Origin: Anaerolineales bacterium
GTDB taxonomy: Bacteria; Chloroflexota; Anaerolineae; Anaerolineales; Villigracilaceae
Length of the DNA stretch: 64,000 bases
Direction of reading: 5' to 3'
Assembly: GCA_014860745.1 (NCBI GenBank)
Contig: JACZJC010000080.1
Coordinates: 1 to 64,000, forward strand
Position 1 is the first letter of the stretch; each line of letters starts with the position of its first letter. The position numbers were made by a program, and so were the translations under genes. The notes below the pieces were generated by a model. It searched no databases and was not told where the DNA came from. It was given only the letters and a program-made list of their open reading frames with translations. Positions 60,927 through 64,000 of the stretch are shown here, piece by piece.

Positions 60927-62398
60927 TTCATCACCTCCTGTGAAAGTTCGTGAGTTATTTCCTCCGTCCAGCGTCCCTTTGGTTTGAACAGGTCGATAAG
61001 ACGCCAGACCATCACAACCGCGAGCAGTGTCAGCAACAATCCGAGGCCGACGTCCATTGCGAGCATGAGACCGTTGACGAGCGGTTGTTGCATGGCTTCG
61101 GTGATGAAGAGGCGTTTCATCTCGAAGACGGTGACGGCGGCGAGGGCGATGTCTGAAAAGATGAGCAGTCCCCAGCCGTAGAGTTGTCGGACTTTGCCTT
61201 TCAATCCCATTATGTCGCCGTAGTAGAGCAGGATGATGGTGGCGATGATGGCCGAGAGGGCATGCCAGTGTCCTGTCAGTTCAATGCGCTCTTCGCGGGC
61301 AGGCCAGACGCGGAAAATCTCGTCGAGACGGATCGCCATAAAAATACCGATGCCGCTGGTTGTGAAGTTCATGAATAGCATTTGCCAGGTGGGTCCGAAT
61401 TTGAGCGGGTCGCGTACAAGCGCACCGAGCTTTTGCAGGAGGTTCGGTTTCTTGAGATGTGCCGTCCCTTCGCGTATAAGCTTGTCCCAACTCCAAATGA
61501 GCAGGAGCAATGCCGCGAACATGGATGGGGTGGCGCCGACGTAGATGATCGTGTGGGCGATGGGTTCAAGCGGTGTAGCGACTCCCCATACACCCAGGTT
61601 GAGCACGATGGTTCCCAAAATCATGAGCGGCATGGCCACTTTGTGCAGAATGCCTTTGAAGTTGAGCCAGCGACCGATGATGAGTGTGATCATGATACCG
61701 ATCAGCGCCAGCATGATGTGCAGGTGACCGATGATGGAATATTCCATCAGGGTTTTTTCGGGATAGCGGATGACGTTTTCCGCCAGGAAGACTTCAAATC
61801 CGTTACCAAAGAATGAGCCAGGCACTGCGCCGAACAAGGCGGATATCACTGTTGTGACGGCGGTGGCAAAGAATGCCAGACGCTCCATGTCCAGACCTTT
61901 TTTGGTGCGGGCGTAGTCTTTGTCTGTGCTGTAGTACTCGGGGTTCCAAGGCCAAAGCGCAATGCATAACAGCACGCCAGCAAAGAAGATCAGCGATAGA
62001 CCTGTGATATATAGTCCGTGGAATGCCCAGTTATGACCGAAGTAGGCAAAGAGCATGCCGAAGACCATTGTGAGCATGTAGCCAACGGTGATGAGCACGC
62101 GTACAGCCATCTTGAAGAATTCCTTCATCTTCAGCAGGCTGGTGACCATGTATGTCTCGATGGCGACAATGGCCATGGCAATGGAGTGATACAGGATGAT
62201 AATGCGGCCCTCGCGCTCGGCCTGGACCATGTCCATGCCGAAAAGTTTGATGACGACCTCGCGTACGCCCATCTCGGCCATCGGGCCTGAGAGCATGCCC
62301 CATATGGCCGCCACGATGCCGATCATGGCAATTGCCACCAGGATCAATCCCTTGGTGGAACCAAAAAGATAGTTGAATCTTGTTTTTAATGCGGGCAT
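60923..62398 (-). CDS. Histidine-rich 12-TM protein, heme-copper oxidase/NO-reductase-like
   Basis: A 491-residue polytopic protein with about 12 helices. Membrane histidines occur in IILYHSIAMAIVAIE, AYFGHNWAFHGLYITG, YSIIGHLHIMLALIGIM, EPIAHTIIYVGATPSMF and ELTGHWHALSAIIATI. The repeated G-H-x-H helix is reminiscent of heme-copper oxidase and NorB helices, but the full set of family motifs cannot be laid out with certainty. ATG 62398 with GGAGTTCTTTT is preferred to a longer frame. An FNR/NNR-type box stands in class II position upstream. SUMF1 lipoprotein and ctaB follow. I infer a respiratory or NO-related membrane protein. Confidence 0.55.
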   Translation of the reverse strand: MPALKTRFNYLFGSTKGLILVAIAMIGIVAAIWGMLSGPMAEMGVREVVIKLFGMDMVQAEREGRIIILYHSIAMAIVAIETYMVTSLLKMKEFFKMAVRVLITVGYMLTMVFGMLFAYFGHNWAFHGLYITGLSLIFFAGVLLCIALWPWNPEYYSTDKDYARTKKGLDMERLAFFATAVTTVISALFGAVPGSFFGNGFEVFLAENVIRYPEKTLMEYSIIGHLHIMLALIGIMITLIIGRWLNFKGILHKVAMPLMILGTIVLNLGVWGVATPLEPIAHTIIYVGATPSMFAALLLLIWSWDKLIREGTAHLKKPNLLQKLGALVRDPLKFGPTWQMLFMNFTTSGIGIFMAIRLDEIFRVWPAREERIELTGHWHALSAIIATIILLYYGDIMGLKGKVRQLYGWGLLIFSDIALAAVTVFEMKRLFITEAMQQPLVNGLMLAMDVGLGLLLTLLAVVMVWRLIDLFKPKGRWTEEITHELSQEVMK

Positions 62399-62453
62399 AA
62401 AAGAACTCCAATGTGAGGGTAAGAGCGGCCCACAATTGTGCGGTGCTGCACAA

Positions 62454-62495
62454 ATAGTAGCATTTTGCGGGCCGCCTGTCCTTGACAATTATCAA
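62454..62495 (-). promoter_or_regulatory. FNR/NNR-type box with class II promoter geometry
   Basis: On the minus strand TTGAT-AATT-GTCAA (62495-62482) matches the FNR consensus TTGAT-N4-ATCAA at nine of ten positions. TACTAT at 62459-62454 serves as -10. The box centre is 41-42 bases from the expected start near 62447, the classical activating position. CACAATTGTG (62431-62440), a perfect palindrome, lies just inside the leader. The window also encodes a Crp/Fnr regulator at its right end. Confidence 0.7.
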
Positions 62496-62516
62496 ATCGC
62501 GGAGAGGTTATAGGTG

Positions 62517-63317
62517 CTATTCGGGTTTTAATATCCAGCTTTCAAGCATTTTGCGAGTACCCGGAAGCACTAGGTAAACGATCAGGGTTGTGCTGAGGAG
62601 AGGCGCCGGCAGGAACATTGAGAAGCGGTGCACTTCCACAAGCGCGTTGTAAAGACCCAGCGGATACCCCGCCAGCATGGACATGCTTCCCGCAAAAACT
62701 CCAACAGGGATCGCCCATGATTTTTTCTTCAACACGGCAAAAATGAAGATCGCCCAGGCTGCCGCACCCCACCAACTCACCTGCTGGGTCATCACATACA
62801 TCCCATTCCAGAAGGGGTTATCGTGTGAGGTGGTGAATTTGGCGATAGGCGCGACGCCATCGATGAAAGTCAGCACGTACGCGAGACCCGCAATGAATGT
62901 AAGCGTGATGATTCTTTTCTCCACGCCGCCAATGAAGAGCATCCCAAACCACAGAATGGCCGCCAATCCGAAGACGATCAGGGTGGGTGTGGGCAGGTGA
63001 CTGTCCATGGCGGGAATTGCCGGGAAGAACCCGACAAGAAGTTGAATGGTCGATGCTACTGAGCCCCAGAACCAGGACCATTTTTGATTGTGGAGGAAGC
63101 CATACAAGACGGCCGCCCAAATCGCGGCCGTTGCTGTGCCGAGCCAGCCAAGAACTGCATAGGTGATTCGCACCGACATGGCTTCATCCATTCGGTCGGT
63201 GGCGAGCTTGACGCTGATCACCTGATTGTATTGACCGGCGATCAAATAGAAGGCCAGTAATCCTGCCGCAATGCCAAGAATGGCAAGCGCGGCTCCGAGC
63301 TTATAATTGTTCTTCAT
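62517..63317 (-). CDS. Polytopic membrane protein of unknown family
   Basis: A 266-residue protein with about eight helices (LGAALAILGIAAGLLAFYLI, ITYAVLGWLGTATAAIWAAV, FGLAAILWFGMLFIGGVEK, AAAWAIFIFAVLKKKSW, APLLSTTLIVYLVLPGTRKM). No motif is recognised. AAGGAGAATATC precedes the ATG, which overlaps the BON gene by 17 bases. It is transcribed with BON and lies just upstream of the FNR-type promoter. Confidence 0.65.
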   Translation of the reverse strand: MKNNYKLGAALAILGIAAGLLAFYLIAGQYNQVISVKLATDRMDEAMSVRITYAVLGWLGTATAAIWAAVLYGFLHNQKWSWFWGSVASTIQLLVGFFPAIPAMDSHLPTPTLIVFGLAAILWFGMLFIGGVEKRIITLTFIAGLAYVLTFIDGVAPIAKFTTSHDNPFWNGMYVMTQQVSWWGAAAWAIFIFAVLKKKSWAIPVGVFAGSMSMLAGYPLGLYNALVEVHRFSMFLPAPLLSTTLIVYLVLPGTRKMLESWILKPE

Positions 63318-63594
63318 GATATTCTCCTTTTGTTAGATCAATTCTTCGTGAGGGGCTGGGCGCGCCCGGCGCTTCGATGCGGTTGACCACGCCATGCAGC
63401 CCACGTACGTTTTTTGCAAGCCTTTCCGCCGCTTCGCGAACTTCCAGCGAATCCACTTTTCCTGCAAGATGCACAATTCCATTCAACACACCCACCCGCA
63501 GATCCGCAGAAGCGGTAATTGCGTCAGTGGCGAATACGGCTAATACTGCGGACCGCAGGCTTTCGTCGGAGGGGAGAGGCGGAAGAGAAGGCAT
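63301..63594 (-). CDS. BON-domain protein
   Basis: A 97-residue protein with one BON domain (LRVGVLNGIVHLAGKVDSLE, then EAAERLAKNVRGLHGVVNRI), a fold that binds phospholipid or other ligands in envelope proteins. No signal peptide is seen. The ATG at 63594 follows almost directly on the T-run of the upstream terminator and has no Shine-Dalgarno sequence, so a leaderless transcript starting inside the hairpin region, or read-through, is needed. It overlaps the following membrane gene. Confidence 0.8.
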   Translation of the reverse strand: MPSLPPLPSDESLRSAVLAVFATDAITASADLRVGVLNGIVHLAGKVDSLEVREAAERLAKNVRGLHGVVNRIEAPGAPSPSRRIDLTKGEYHEEQL

Positions 63595-63596
63595 AT

Positions 63597-63630
63597 AAAA
63601 AAACCAATCTGTACATAGTGTACAGACTGG
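63597..63630 (-). terminator. Terminator of the Crp/Fnr gene
   Basis: CCAATCTGTACA and TGTACAGACTGG pair around TAG with two mismatches near the base, and seven T follow on the minus strand. It lies 37 bases after the regulator stop. The inner TGTACA-N3-TGTACA palindrome could also be an operator for the BON gene. Confidence 0.75.
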
Positions 63631-63666
63631 CTTGAATTTCGGGTACGATTTTTATCGTGCGAAATG

Positions 63667-64000
63667 TCACAAACTACCGCGTTGTTCCAAACCTTTCGGG
63701 TCGACCAGAATGATGGCTTGTTTCTCAACCTTGAGCAGACCCTCCGCTTCGAGCGTTTTCAATGCGCGGCTCAACACATCGCGGACGGTGCCGAGGCGGA
63801 CAGCCATTTCATCGAAGGTGGTCCAATCGCGGCGCGGGACGATGAGTTGACCTTCGCGCGGTTCGGCATAACGAAGGAGCGTGTTCGCAAGCCGCGATTC
63901 CACACTTCGCAGGGACAGGTCTTCGACCAGGCTGATGTAGTGGAGAACACGCCCGCCTAAATGGCGAATGACGGCCATCGCAAGTTCTGGATGGCGCGGG
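63667..64000 (-). CDS. Crp/Fnr-family regulator, C-terminal part
   Basis: The gene runs off the right edge of the window, so only about 111 C-terminal residues are visible, beginning RHPELAMAVIRHLGGRVLHY. The dimer helix is followed by the HTH_Crp domain: SLRSVESRLANTLLRYAEPR, DWTTFDEMAVRLGTVRDVLS and RALKTLEAEGLLKVEKQAII. The helix-turn-helix TFDEMAVRLGTVRDVLSRAL is the DNA reader. The sensory domain is outside the window, so FNR, NNR/DNR or Crp type cannot be decided. It probably controls the FNR-type box at 62482. Confidence 0.85.
   Translation of the reverse strand, partial: PRHPELAMAVIRHLGGRVLHYISLVEDLSLRSVESRLANTLLRYAEPREGQLIVPRRDWTTFDEMAVRLGTVRDVLSRALKTLEAEGLLKVEKQAIILVDPKGLEQRGSL

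Noticed and set aside
1-64000. CRISPR arrays, tRNA and rRNA genes
   Set aside because: No regularly spaced repeats, and no cloverleaf or conserved rRNA segments were recognised by eye; a tRNA scan could still find a missed one in the short gaps.

Overview
The window reads as a chromosomal segment of a filamentous-type Chloroflexota (Anaerolineae-like) bacterium. This is an inference from gene content: three very large MalT-like LuxR regulators, an FHA/ABCG-type transporter next to a PASTA-less Ser/Thr kinase, many DUF4386-type membrane proteins, and dispersed GC-rich palindromes. No rRNA, tRNA or CRISPR array is visible, so the assignment rests on protein style only.

Layout. 0.5-1.7 kb: an intact IS630-family insertion sequence with TA target duplication. 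1.9-2.1 kb: a decayed gene tail with a terminator. 2.1-15.3 kb: a biosynthetic cluster with a methyltransferase, a GT1/GT28-type glycosyltransferase, a Sfp-type phosphopantetheinyl transferase, a type II thioesterase and one 3235-residue FAAL-ACP-KS-AT-ACP-C-A-PCP-TD megasynthase. The adenylation pocket reads as glycine. The predicted output is a fatty acid extended by one malonyl unit (keto group kept), coupled to glycine and released reductively. 15.7-21.6 kb: a co-directional signalling unit made of a triple-FHA ABC transporter, a lipoprotein and a membrane Ser/Thr kinase. 21.6-22.7 kb: a graveyard of gene fossils (comM tail, a repeated unknown gene tail, a frameshifted reductase).

22.7-58.9 kb: a run of genes all on the minus strand. 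It contains three MalT-like regulators, each followed by an operon drawn from the same parts list: a small protein of about 90 residues with a WFEGLT core, DUF6326 or other small membrane proteins, an MDR-family NAD(P)H oxidoreductase, and DUF4386-like polytopic proteins. Conserved operator-like motifs sit between regulator and operon, and the regulator promoters look leaderless. Embedded in the run are two serine/alpha-beta hydrolases and a two-component system with two ABC-2 exporter operons. Several duplicated fragments in this stretch record local recombination.

59.1-64 kb: heme O synthase, a SUMF1-domain lipoprotein (NirV-like), a histidine-rich 12-TM heme-copper-like protein with an FNR/NNR-type box in class II position, a small membrane protein, a BON protein and the C-terminal part of a Crp/Fnr regulator. 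Together these suggest a respiratory or nitric-oxide-related module under Crp/Fnr control.

The strongest points for follow-up are the glycine-terminating reductive assembly line, the triplicated regulator cassettes, the palindrome inserted in frame into four proteins, the shared proline-rich/coil module of the FHA transporter and its lipoprotein, and the FNR-type promoter.
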